Shown piece after piece: positions 35,757-44,068 of a DNA stretch of 64,000 nucleotides. The stretch lies in the NCBI GenBank assembly GCA_022749815.1, contig JAKIWV010000004.1, positions 186,001-250,000 of the forward strand. The letters run 5' to 3'. Below the pieces are notes generated by a model. It made no database searches. It had not been told where the DNA came from and saw only the letters and a list, made by a program, of their open reading frames with translations. This DNA comes from Thermoplasmata archaeon. GTDB lineage: Archaea > Thermoplasmatota > Thermoplasmata > Lutacidiplasmatales > UBA184. Position 1 is the stretch's first letter. Every line of letters starts with the position of its first letter. The position numbers were made by a program, and so were the translations under genes.

Positions 35757-36236
35757 ATGATTCGAGCCACTGCACGCGTTTTGCGCAATGTCATCGAGAT
35801 GGAGGTCGGCGGCGAGGCCTGGAGCTGCCAGCCGGTCGCCGAGGGGACCGGGGGCAATCTCACGCGCCGGATCGCGTTGCTGTTCTCGACCCGTTACGAG
35901 ACCACCCGGGCCAGCGACGGCGGAGCGGTTCACTCCACCGTGACGTACCAGCCGAAGAAGGACGAGATCCTCATCCAGGTGGCCGAACAGAAGTGGCGAA
36001 CGAAGTCGACCCTGTTCGGCCCGATCACGTTCGAGTATGGCAACGCCGGATTCACGATCACCGAGAAATTGACGGGCCGGTTCGGAATCATGCGCGGCGC
36101 GGAGCTCATCGCTTCCGGCGAGCTGCTCTTCCGGACCTGCGTGATCCGCGACTACCCCCCCGAAATGGAGGGCTTCCTCGCCAACCTTGCCCTGGGGTAC
36201 TTGATCCGGACCCTGTGGTGGGCCACGCTGCGATAG
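35757..36236 (+). CDS. Hypothetical protein
   Basis: A 159-residue soluble protein of unknown family. It is rich in beta-strand pattern (VTYQPKKDEILIQVAEQKWRTKS) with a terminal hydrophobic helix (EGFLANLALGYLIRTLWWATL) that could associate with membranes or lipids. It is divergent from truD and has normal codon use. Confidence 0.65.
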   Translation: MIRATARVLRNVIEMEVGGEAWSCQPVAEGTGGNLTRRIALLFSTRYETTRASDGGAVHSTVTYQPKKDEILIQVAEQKWRTKSTLFGPITFEYGNAGFTITEKLTGRFGIMRGAELIASGELLFRTCVIRDYPPEMEGFLANLALGYLIRTLWWATLR

Positions 36237-36249
36237 CCCCGGTCGGGGG

Positions 36250-36660
36250 TCACGGGGAAGCGCCGAGCAGGACGCTCACGCCGAGGAGCAGCAGGACGCT
36301 CAGAGTAAGTATCGTAAATGGACGGTCGCGGGCCGTCGCGAACATCGCGGCGGAGAGCATCACCCGGACCAGCGGGGTCGCGATCAACACGAGGAAGCCG
36401 AGGAGAAGGACGTCGGCGGCCTGACCATGGGCCACGCCTAGGGCGACCCCCGACAGAGAGAACGGAACGCCCTGGACCGTTGCGTTCGCAAAGGAGGCGG
36501 CGGGTCCGAGGACGAGCAGCCCGAGACCGAGGAGGATCAAAGTCGCCGATGCTCCGACCCCCCACCGCAGAGTGAGGGAGATTAGCCGCGGCAGAACCGG
36601 GGGAACGTTGGAATCGTCTGAGCGAGCTGGTCCCGTCCCTCCCTTCTCTGCGCGGGTCAA
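36250..36660 (-). CDS. DUF1634 membrane protein
   Basis: About 136 residues with three hydrophobic segments. It shows the DUF1634 pattern: LISLTLRWGVGASATLILLGLGLLVLG, then a loop, LLLGFLVLIATPLVRVMLSAAMFA and a last helix. The family is known to sit next to TauE/SafE permeases, as here. No ATG or GTG is available near the correct end; a TTG at 36660 overlaps the upstream TGA stop (TTGA), so TTG is the inferred start. It probably forms an auxiliary subunit of the transporter. Confidence 0.78.
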   Translation of the reverse strand: MTRAEKGGTGPARSDDSNVPPVLPRLISLTLRWGVGASATLILLGLGLLVLGPAASFANATVQGVPFSLSGVALGVAHGQAADVLLLGFLVLIATPLVRVMLSAAMFATARDRPFTILTLSVLLLLGVSVLLGASP

Positions 36661-37535
36661 TGCAACACCCCCGTCCCCCGCAGGAGCATGACCACCGCGG
36701 CGAGGAGCAAGATCGCCACAAACAATCCCTTGAGCGTTGCTGCCGGCGCGGTCCGGTGCAGGCGGGCCCCGGCGAAGCTCCCCGCGAGCACTCCGATCGC
36801 CACGGGAGCTGCCAGCCCGACCGCGAGGTGTCCGAGGAAGAAGTAGACCAGGGCCCCAGCGGTTGCGGTCACGCCGATCATGAAGTTCGACGTCGCGCTC
36901 GCGATTCGGACAGGCACATTCATGAAGGAATTCATCGCCGGGACCGCGAACACGCCGCCGCCGATTCCAAGGAGGCCGGACACAATCCCGGCGAATCCAG
37001 CCACGAGAAGCCCGGGCTTTGTCCCGGTTACCCGGTACTCCACCCAGGCCTTTCGAGCGGTATCGAAGTATCGGCCGTGGAGTTGGAGCCGATCCGCCCA
37101 CGGGTCGTGCGGGGGGTTTGAACTGACATCGGAGGCCCGGCTCCGATACATCAGCACGGCCGCTAGGAGAACGACTGGGACAAACGCGAGGGCGAGGACT
37201 TGGGGCCGGCTCGCCAGCAGCGTAACAGCTACGAGAGCGCCGGCAATCCCCCCCACAACCGTCGCGACCTCGAGAAACATGGCGACCCGAAGGTCGCACA
37301 CGCCCTCCCTCAGGTAGGTAGCCGCCGACCCACTCGAGGTACCGATCACGCTGACGAGGCTGGCCACGATCGCGGCCTGGATATCAATTCCGAACAGCAC
37401 CACCATCGCGGGGACAAGGAACACCCCCCCACCGAGGCCCAACAACGCTCCCGTTAGACCCGCCGCGACGGCGATGAGCGTCAGGAGACCGACGAACTCT
37501 AGGGGCGAGATCGCGAAGGAGAGGAACACCAACAC
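36657..37535 (-). CDS. TauE/SafE family permease
   Basis: A 292-residue membrane protein with about eight helices in two repeats. Each repeat opens with a similar glycine-rich stretch: GALLGLGGGVFLVPAMVVLFG and GIVSGLLGIGGGVFAVPAMNSFM. This is diagnostic of the TauE/SafE (DUF81) family, which exports or imports sulfite, sulfoacetate or other organosulfonates. Its overlap with the DUF1634 gene indicates a two-gene unit. Substrate direction cannot be read from sequence. Confidence 0.9.
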   Translation of the reverse strand: MLVFLSFAISPLEFVGLLTLIAVAAGLTGALLGLGGGVFLVPAMVVLFGIDIQAAIVASLVSVIGTSSGSAATYLREGVCDLRVAMFLEVATVVGGIAGALVAVTLLASRPQVLALAFVPVVLLAAVLMYRSRASDVSSNPPHDPWADRLQLHGRYFDTARKAWVEYRVTGTKPGLLVAGFAGIVSGLLGIGGGVFAVPAMNSFMNVPVRIASATSNFMIGVTATAGALVYFFLGHLAVGLAAPVAIGVLAGSFAGARLHRTAPAATLKGLFVAILLLAAVVMLLRGTGVLH

Positions 37536-37600
37536 CGCGTTCGTGGGCTAGTCGAGGTGGTTTAGAACGCCGTCGGTCATTGGGCTCAGCACCACGGGAA

Positions 37601-39034
37601 CTACCGTCGCCGATTCTCCTTCGCGGGTCGAAGGGCTCCCCGCCGTGGCAGCACCCGGGGGCTTACCGCCCGCGTCGTGCCGAACCGGCGTCGGTGGGCC
37701 GTGGAGGATACCGCGAACATGTGATAGGGGATGGGCGCGAGCAAGGCGGCACCGATCAGAACGACGATCGCGGCCGCCACGTACGTCAGGTAGACCCCGA
37801 AGGCCGAGTAGAGCAAGGCCCCGGCGATCGTACCGATCAGTCCCCCGAACCCGGCGATCGCATTGTAGAGTCCCAGAGCTCGTCCGCGGCTGGCCCGGCC
37901 GGCGAGGCGCACAAGGAACAATGTACTCGCCGTACTCATGAACGCCCACGTGACGCCCATGAGTGCGTTGAGGAGGGCGAGCCATCCGACGAGGGCCACG
38001 GACCCCGTCCCGAAGGCCACGGTGAAGACCACCGGAAGGAAGAGGGGGATCAAGGCAAACCGCCCAACGAGACTCCCGAGGAAGACCAGCTTCGGTGAGT
38101 GCCACTCTACGGCCTTGCCCGAAGGGAAAAACAGCACCGTCGACGCGGCGCTCGATGCCAGGTAGACGATGAAAACTTGGGAGTCCTTCAGCTGGGCCAC
38201 TTGGACGAGATATACCGGAAACGGTCCATAGAACAAGAAGAACCCGACCGACATGATCGCCAGAGATACGAGGAAGAGCCACTCGCGCCCGGGGAGCGGT
38301 TCCGCCGGGGCACGGGTCAGCTCGAGGATGCTCGTGACTCGGCGGCGGACCCCGCGGAAACGCTCCACCACCCCCCGTTGAAGGTTCAGGAGCTCCGCGA
38401 CGGTCCGTCGTTCGATTCGGTGGAGCGGTTCCTCGATCCAGACCCATGCAAGGATCGACGAAAGCAGCGCGAGGATGCCCGCCACGATCAGAAGCGAGGT
38501 CAGGGCGCGAATCAGGATCGAAGAGGCGGATCCGGGCCCGAACGCGAACAGCCAGACGAATCCAAGTCCAAGTCCAGCCGTCGTTCCGATCCCTGAAATA
38601 AGCTCGAAAAGGCCAATGTCCTGGGGCCACCAGCGTTTGTGTCGAGTCTCCAGGAGGAGCATCGTCCCGATCGGCGCGCTGGCGGCCGCGGCGAGGCCCT
38701 CGAGAACGTTGAGCCAGAAGTAGGAGAAAATGTCGTTCGCCAGAGCGATCAAAATGAGGGCAACGCCCGTCGCCAAGAACGACCCGACGAGGAAGAACTT
38801 CCGGTGGGAGATCCGGTCCGACAGGTTTCCCCACAGGATCGTGAACGGAACCTGGCTGATTCCGCTCGCCGCGATGATGAGAATGACCACTATGGGCTGG
38901 GCCCGGAAATGAACCAGGGCGAGGAGCGGAATGAGCGGCGTGGCGATTCCGTCAGAGATGGAAAGGGGCAGGTAGGAGAAAAACCACAGGTCGTTGGACG
39001 ACGGTCGAATGGAGACCCGGGTCCTGACGTCCAA
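37601..39034 (-). CDS. MFS transporter
   Basis: A 477-residue protein with about 12 helices. The loop between helices 2 and 3 has the MFS motif GNLSDRISHRKFFLVG (G-x-L-[SA]-D-R-x-G/S-R-[RK]), and the second half has LGLYNAIAGFGGLIGTIAGALL. A central cytoplasmic loop (about residues 200-255) is charged. It is most like the multidrug/efflux type, but the substrate is unknown. The tail after the last helix is very Arg-rich. Confidence 0.88.
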   Translation of the reverse strand: MDVRTRVSIRPSSNDLWFFSYLPLSISDGIATPLIPLLALVHFRAQPIVVILIIAASGISQVPFTILWGNLSDRISHRKFFLVGSFLATGVALILIALANDIFSYFWLNVLEGLAAAASAPIGTMLLLETRHKRWWPQDIGLFELISGIGTTAGLGLGFVWLFAFGPGSASSILIRALTSLLIVAGILALLSSILAWVWIEEPLHRIERRTVAELLNLQRGVVERFRGVRRRVTSILELTRAPAEPLPGREWLFLVSLAIMSVGFFLFYGPFPVYLVQVAQLKDSQVFIVYLASSAASTVLFFPSGKAVEWHSPKLVFLGSLVGRFALIPLFLPVVFTVAFGTGSVALVGWLALLNALMGVTWAFMSTASTLFLVRLAGRASRGRALGLYNAIAGFGGLIGTIAGALLYSAFGVYLTYVAAAIVVLIGAALLAPIPYHMFAVSSTAHRRRFGTTRAVSPRVLPRRGALRPAKENRRR

Positions 39035-39155
39035 GCTTCTCCGCCCCGTCCGATTCCCGGCAGGCCTTCAGTCCGGGAAAGGTCGCTTAAAGACTCGGTC
39101 GCTCTGGAAACGTTGTGGACTCCGACCCCCGTCCGAGGGCCCGTACAATAGGGAC

Positions 39156-39734
39156 CTAGCCGGGTGGGACGCCCACGGCCGTCAGGAGCTCAAGAAATTC
39201 GCCATCGTCGATCCATTCGACCCGCAGATAATCCCGGAGGAATCCATCGGTGACGCCCAACCTTCGGGCCTCGTCGACGACAAAGCGATACGCCTCCACC
39301 TCGGTCGGTCGCCGTACGTAGCTAACACGGCCCTCGAAGAGCTTCGCGCCGCCCTGCCGTTGCTGAACGTGCCGCAGTTCGTGGAAGATATCCATGAAGA
39401 GCGTGAACGCGGGGCTTTCCCGAAGATGCCCCATGCCCACCACAATGCAATCAGCCCCGGGCGCCACGACCGGATTCCAACGGCCCCGGGCGGTGGGAGG
39501 AATCTCCCACGGTGCCACGTACATCCACACATCCTCTTCGACGAGCTCGATTTCGGTCGATTGCAACAACTCGGCACGCTTCTCCGCTTCCGGTTGCAGA
39601 TGTTCTGCCGTCGCGAGCAGGTCCATACCGGGGAAAACTTCGAGAATCGGATGCCGGCCGCTCGGAAGCATCCGTTCGATACGAAACCCGGGTGGAGGTT
39701 CGGGAACCACGAACGACGGTGGTTTCTTTGCCAT
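39156..39734 (-). CDS. HExxH metalloprotease-like protein
   Basis: A 192-residue protein with a gluzincin-like pattern: His118-Glu119-Leu-Arg-His122 in DIFHELRHVQQRQGG, and a downstream helix with TEVEAYRFVVDEARR giving a third acidic ligand (Glu145 or Glu147). Size and motif placement resemble ImmA/M78-type or DUF-type metallopeptidases, often linked to regulation or mobile elements, but no substrate or repressor is adjacent. A short extension before the motif is Pro-rich. It is divergent from the P1 peptidase. Confidence 0.7.
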   Translation of the reverse strand: MAKKPPSFVVPEPPPGFRIERMLPSGRHPILEVFPGMDLLATAEHLQPEAEKRAELLQSTEIELVEEDVWMYVAPWEIPPTARGRWNPVVAPGADCIVVGMGHLRESPAFTLFMDIFHELRHVQQRQGGAKLFEGRVSYVRRPTEVEAYRFVVDEARRLGVTDGFLRDYLRVEWIDDGEFLELLTAVGVPPG

Positions 39735-39832
39735 CGCGTCCCCCAGCCACGGTTCTGTTTAAACTTCGCGTGGGTGTCGCGCGACGGCGGGAGCGACACC
39801 GTCTTTGGGTCGCACCGCTTCGCCGTCTTCGC

Positions 39833-40798
39833 ATGCAACGGGGACGTCATGGCGCAAGCCGTCCCATCCGGGTGGCGGGGCTCCGGCTCGGTCACTCGAC
39901 TGCCCCCGACGGCTCGACGGGAGTGACAGTCGCCCTCTTTCATCCGCCGGCGGCAGTAGTCGTGGATGTCCGCGGCGGGGCTTCGTGTACCTATGATACA
40001 GCCTCGCTCTCCGTGGAGGCGACATTCGGCCATCGCTGGGGCCTGTTCTTCGCCGGTGGCAGCGTTCACGGATTGGACGCAGCTCGCGGCATCCGTACGG
40101 CCTTGCTCTCCCAGGGCGACGGGTATCGCCCATTCCGCAACCCGAATCGGATCGTTCAGGTTTCAGGGGCCACTTTGTTCGACCTCCCCTCCGAAGAAGG
40201 CCCGATCGTCGATTATCTCCCTCTCGGATTTGAGGCCGTGAAGGAGAGCTCTCCCTCGCGTGTAGCAGTCGGCCGCGTCGGCGCCGGAGCTGGCGCAACG
40301 GTGGGCAAGTATCTCGGAAAGGCACGGGCCATGCCCGGCGGCCTCGGATACGCCGCCGACTCAACCGAGGTTCTCGGCGCAGCGGGGGCCCTCGTGGTCC
40401 TGAATTCCGTCGGCGCAGTCCGTGACTCGGATTCGGGCCGCTGGCTCGCTGGCGCCCGGGGCCCCGGGGGCCGAGTGGTTCCTCCACGAACTCGCGGACA
40501 CGGTCCCGTGTCGGCTGCGACCGGAGCGACTCGGGGAACGAATCTGGTTCTGGTCGTTACGGAAGCGCCCCTCGACCGGAGTGGGCTCCACCGGGTGGCC
40601 GTCCAGGCGCACGACGGACTCGCTCGTGCCGTCACTCCAGCGCACACCGCGACCGACGGGGACGTAGTCTTTGCCGCCACGACTGGGTCCAAGGGGCATC
40701 CCCCTCGCGAGTCGTACCCCGGCGCGACCGCGGACCGTTTGGGAGCACAGCTAGCCACACTGGTCGCCCGGGCCGCTGTGGTCGCCGTTCGCCCCTAA
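39833..40798 (+). CDS. P1-type (S58/DmpA-like) peptidase
   Basis: About 321 residues from the ATG at 39833. The N-terminus VAGLRLGHSTAPDGSTGVTVAL is a P1-family signature, as are VGAGAGATVGKYLG, GGLGYAA, and NSVGAVRD. In DmpA-type enzymes the self-cleavage site lies before a G-S or N-T pair preceding a strand; here the equivalent reads ATRGTNLVLVVTEAPL, so the nucleophile would be a Thr. It would act as an L-aminopeptidase/D-amidase-like enzyme or a beta-aminopeptidase. The exact residue needs alignment. Ends 4 nt inside the convergent XRE-CBS gene. Confidence 0.82.
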   Translation: MQRGRHGASRPIRVAGLRLGHSTAPDGSTGVTVALFHPPAAVVVDVRGGASCTYDTASLSVEATFGHRWGLFFAGGSVHGLDAARGIRTALLSQGDGYRPFRNPNRIVQVSGATLFDLPSEEGPIVDYLPLGFEAVKESSPSRVAVGRVGAGAGATVGKYLGKARAMPGGLGYAADSTEVLGAAGALVVLNSVGAVRDSDSGRWLAGARGPGGRVVPPRTRGHGPVSAATGATRGTNLVLVVTEAPLDRSGLHRVAVQAHDGLARAVTPAHTATDGDVVFAATTGSKGHPPRESYPGATADRLGAQLATLVARAAVVAVRP

Positions 40799-41394
40799 GC
40801 GGGTTGAGACCGTTCCGTTCCGTGGGGCGACCTGCGAAGCGATGTCCCCCGCAAGCCTCGGATCAAGTCGATCCGCGTCACGATGCCGAGCAGCTCCCCG
40901 TGGCTTAACACCAACACGGCGGGGTACCGAGTGAGGATCGACGCGAGCAGGTCGGCCGGAAAATCCTCGCCCACGAGGGGGTAGGCGTTTTCTTGTACAT
41001 CGCGCACGCGGACGCGACGACCGTTCGGTTGGGCGAGGGCGCGGAGGAGGGTCGACTCCGAAACCGCTCCGGTGACGCGGCCGGATTCGACCACGGGCAG
41101 CTGGGAAAACCCCCCCTTTTCCATCGCTCGCGCGGCCTCACCGACGAGAGAGATTCCGTCCACGGTGGTCACGTCGCGCTTCATCACATCTGCCGCGCGA
41201 AGGGGAGGGGAGGCGTGCGACTCGAGCTCCTCGAGATGAGAGAGGATCTTCTGAACTAGCTCGTAAGAGGGCCGGATCTGGCCCCGCTCGATTCGAGAGA
41301 TCGTTGCGTCGCTGCGGCCCACGGCCCGCGCCAGGTCCCCGAGGGAAAGCCCAAGAGAGGCCCGACGTTTGCGAATCTCGGCCAAGGAGTCCAT
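40795..41394 (-). CDS. XRE-CBS domain transcriptional regulator
   Basis: A 199-residue protein. Residues about 5-58 are an XRE/Cro-type helix-turn-helix: LGLSLGDLARAVGRSDATISRIERGQIRPSYELVQKIL. Two CBS domains follow (about 66-120 and 128-184), with VMKRDVTTVDGISLVGEAARAMEKGGFSQLPVVESGRVTGAVSES and VLVLSHGELLGIVTRIDLIRGL. CBS pairs sense adenine nucleotides or other ligands. This HTH-CBS arrangement is widespread in archaea; the targets are unknown. Confidence 0.9.
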   Translation of the reverse strand: MDSLAEIRKRRASLGLSLGDLARAVGRSDATISRIERGQIRPSYELVQKILSHLEELESHASPPLRAADVMKRDVTTVDGISLVGEAARAMEKGGFSQLPVVESGRVTGAVSESTLLRALAQPNGRRVRVRDVQENAYPLVGEDFPADLLASILTRYPAVLVLSHGELLGIVTRIDLIRGLRGTSLRRSPHGTERSQPA

Positions 41395-41535
41395 GGCGCA
41401 GGGCTACCGCTCTCCCATACTCCAATTTTGCCTCCCCGCCGATTCGAACTTTCTCCCCCCACGCCAACCATGCGGATGGCTCGACAGGGGCGAAACTTAC
41501 AAGTTCGCCGAAGCCGTTCCGGGTAGAGAGGCCTT

Positions 41536-41796
41536 GTGACGGCTCCACCCCGGCGGATCGCATGGATAGTGGCCCCGCCGGAAACTTGCTGCCTCTGCAA
41601 GGAGCCTCTCGCGCGCGGGTCAGAAGTCAGTTCGTGGAACGGCGTTCCGGCCCACCGTGAATGCGTCCGCATTCACCTGGTCCAGCGCGACCCGGCCTTT
41701 CGGGACTGGACCCACGAGGGGGAGTCATCGGAAGAAACGCCCGACGCCCCCGACGAGGCCACGCCGCGAGAAGATGACGACGAGGACTTCGGCTGA
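41536..41796 (+). CDS. Small zinc-binding protein, acidic tail
   Basis: An 86-residue protein starting at GTG 41536. A treble-clef-like zinc site is formed by CCLCKEPLARGSE and AHRECVRIHL (C-x2-C...H-x2-C). After residue 57 the chain is acidic and disordered (ending EDDDEDFG). No family name is assigned. It lies 140 bp upstream of the radical SAM gene on the same strand. Confidence 0.65.
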   Translation: MTAPPRRIAWIVAPPETCCLCKEPLARGSEVSSWNGVPAHRECVRIHLVQRDPAFRDWTHEGESSEETPDAPDEATPREDDDEDFG

Positions 41797-41936
41797 GCCG
41801 CTCTTATCGACGGTGTCCTCGACCGAGGGGAGAGCCCCCTTTTCGCGCCCCCGCTGTCACAATCATTAAGAACTGACCCCAGTATGGAATTCGACCGTTT
41901 CCCCTCGAAAAACCCATAGAAATCCAGGAAGTACCA

Positions 41937-43529
41937 ATGCCCAAGGTTGTCATCACCTGCGACTGGACGATGATGAGCAATCACCACGGGAAGGAATTCC
42001 TCGGGTTCGGCACGACGACGCCCCCCTATCTACTTCCGGAGGCGGTGTACCAGAAGCTCTTCTACCCGACGATGCCCGTGGACGAGCACGGGTACCCGCT
42101 CCAGGCCCCCTACGGCATGCGGAAGATCGAGGCCTCCCTCCTCGACGCCGGGGTCGACGCCCGAATCGTCCACCCGAGCTACTTGGACCGGTACATGCCG
42201 GGCGAAGCCAAGCTGCTGATGATCTCCGGTCACGATTTCTTCGGATTGAATCCCCCGTCCTCCACCTTCGGCGGGATCATGCGGAAGGAGACCCTCAACT
42301 GCACGAACTTCAAGCGCATGATGACCCAGCCCCACGTCGTCGAGGCCCGACGCCAAGGGATGAAGATCATCGCCGGCGGACCTTGCGCATGGCAGATCTC
42401 TCCGCCGACCCAAATGAAACTCCCCTGGATTGGCGAGTTCGTTGCCTCTTTCGGTGGAGTCGACTGCGTGGTGGAGGGCGAGGCGGACGTCTACGTCCGC
42501 GAGGTAGTCCAGAAGGCGCTCAAGGACGAGTTCCTCCCGCCCCACGTGATCCTTCCCCCGAAGAGCGCCCCGAAAGTCGAGGAGATCGCCAACATCCGCT
42601 ATCCGAGCGTCTGTGGCCTAATCGAGATCGGGCGAGGCTGCTGCCGGGGCTGTTCGTTTTGCTCCGTTACGCAACGCCCGACCCGCTGGTACCCGCTGGA
42701 CAAGATCGAGGCGGAACTGAAGGTCAACGCGGCGATCGGGATCAAGAAAGGGATCCTTCACTCGGACGACGTTTTCTTTTACGGAAGTCCGAATGTCATG
42801 CCCCACGAGGAGAAGCTGATCCCCCTCCTCCGACTCGCGAAAAAGCACTACATGCAGGTCGGTTGGAGCCACGTAGCCGTCGCGTCGCTCATGACGCGGC
42901 CGAAGCTCATCCCGAAGTGTGCCGAGGTGCTCCTGGATGAGAACCAATCCTGGTGGGGCGTCGAGATCGGTGTGGAGACCGGAAGCCCCCGGATGATCAC
43001 GAAGGCGATGCCCGGCAAGGTCGCGCCGTTCAAGGCCAGCCAGTGGCCCGAGCTCGTTGTCCAGGCCGCCGGGCTCCTGAACGACAACCACGTCTACCCC
43101 GCTTGCACCTTCATTGTGGGGCTCCCCCAGGAGACCGAGGACGACGTGCTGAAGACGATCGACCTCCTCGACGACCTGTGGGATTTCAAGGCCATCCTCG
43201 TCCCCATGTTCTTCGTCCCGTTGGGCCACCTCAAGACGAAGGATTGGTTCAGCCGCAGCATGCTCTCCGATGTCCAGGTGGAGCTCCTGAAACGCGCCCT
43301 GACCCACGGCCTCCGGCACTCCCCCGCCATGCTCCGGGACTTCTTCGACCTCGAGGGGCGGAACACGAGCCTCTACCGGGGGGCCTTCCGCGGCTTCATC
43401 GCCTTCCTCGAGTGGATCGCCAAGTCGAACGGCCTGTGGAGTGAACCAAAGGGGGTCGCCCCGAGCCTGGTCAGCCCTCTGGCGTATCCGGACCGGATTC
43501 CGCTGCCGACAATCCCGCTGCGCGAATAA
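41937..43529 (+). CDS. B12-binding-domain radical SAM protein
   Basis: A 530-residue enzyme. Residues about 55-215 resemble a cobalamin-binding domain (GHDFFGLNPPSSTFGG, then IIAGGPCAWQ). The radical SAM [4Fe-4S] motif is Cys235-x3-Cys239-x2-Cys242 in GRGCCRGCSFCSV. The TIM barrel continues through VGWSHVAVAS, WWGVEIGVETGSPRMI and FIVGLPQETEDDVLKTI. Size and archaeal context are compatible with lipid-modifying radical SAM enzymes such as GDGT ring synthases (Grs) or tetraether synthase (Tes), but I cannot confirm this from memory. ATG start preceded by CCAGGAAG. No neighbours suggest a pathway. Confidence 0.85.
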   Translation: MPKVVITCDWTMMSNHHGKEFLGFGTTTPPYLLPEAVYQKLFYPTMPVDEHGYPLQAPYGMRKIEASLLDAGVDARIVHPSYLDRYMPGEAKLLMISGHDFFGLNPPSSTFGGIMRKETLNCTNFKRMMTQPHVVEARRQGMKIIAGGPCAWQISPPTQMKLPWIGEFVASFGGVDCVVEGEADVYVREVVQKALKDEFLPPHVILPPKSAPKVEEIANIRYPSVCGLIEIGRGCCRGCSFCSVTQRPTRWYPLDKIEAELKVNAAIGIKKGILHSDDVFFYGSPNVMPHEEKLIPLLRLAKKHYMQVGWSHVAVASLMTRPKLIPKCAEVLLDENQSWWGVEIGVETGSPRMITKAMPGKVAPFKASQWPELVVQAAGLLNDNHVYPACTFIVGLPQETEDDVLKTIDLLDDLWDFKAILVPMFFVPLGHLKTKDWFSRSMLSDVQVELLKRALTHGLRHSPAMLRDFFDLEGRNTSLYRGAFRGFIAFLEWIAKSNGLWSEPKGVAPSLVSPLAYPDRIPLPTIPLRE

Positions 43530-43543
43530 TACCGGCCGCCCGG

Positions 43544-44068
43544 CTACTCCGCGTTGTCCCGGAGCGGCGGAGCTTGGGTCAGGTCGGGCCGACGCATCGG
43601 CCGATGGCGATAGACTGGGGGAGAGGAGTCCACGGCTGTGCCCCCGACCCCTTGAACGGCGAGGTGGGTCTCCTCTCCGTTTCCGTCGTACGCTCGCCAG
43701 GCCCCGGGTCCAAAGGGAAAGCCCACGATCAGGTGGCGGCGGCCCCAGTGACGAAAGAGCATCAGGTCCGCTTCGGAAGGATGCAGCGCCCCGGAGGGAT
43801 GCGAGTGGATCGTCCCGACGATCCCTAGGTCGACCGGTAGCATGTAGAGTTGGAAATTGGCATGCCGTTCCCCCGAGGTCGTGCCGGGAACCAACAGGAG
43901 GTCCGTGATGATCCCCGGTTCCTCCGAACGTAGGACCCCTCCGAATTCTTTCGGGTAGCTCGAGTGGGCGCATGCCAGGGCAGAGTCCAGGCATCCCCGG
44001 CTGATCGAGTTCGGGGTGGAGCCGAACCGGGGGCCGCCGGGGGGCCGCTTACGGGTGGGCCGGAACAT
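43544..44068 (-). CDS. JAMM/MPN domain metalloprotease-like protein
   Basis: About 174 residues from the ATG at 44068; a longer reading to 44131 runs deep into the NAD kinase gene. The JAMM zinc motif is complete: Glu41 (PKEFGGVL) and H-x-H-x7-S-x2-D at His88, His90, Ser98 and Asp101 in GTIHSHPSGALHPSEAD. Archaeal JAMM proteins act as deSAMPylating isopeptidases or Mec+-like enzymes; ubiquitin-like SAMP removal is a possibility. The C-terminal 40 residues are Pro/Arg-rich. It overlaps the NAD kinase end by 20 nt, suggesting one operon. Confidence 0.88.
   Translation of the reverse strand: MFRPTRKRPPGGPRFGSTPNSISRGCLDSALACAHSSYPKEFGGVLRSEEPGIITDLLLVPGTTSGERHANFQLYMLPVDLGIVGTIHSHPSGALHPSEADLMLFRHWGRRHLIVGFPFGPGAWRAYDGNGEETHLAVQGVGGTAVDSSPPVYRHRPMRRPDLTQAPPLRDNAE

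Noticed and set aside
37548-38834. Minus-strand open frame of 428 codons
   Set aside because: Shadow of the MFS transporter in another frame; low hydrophobicity, Pro/Arg-rich, no family pattern.
42618-43994. Minus-strand open frame of 458 codons
   Set aside because: Antisense to the radical SAM gene and overlapping the JAMM gene; no recognisable domain.
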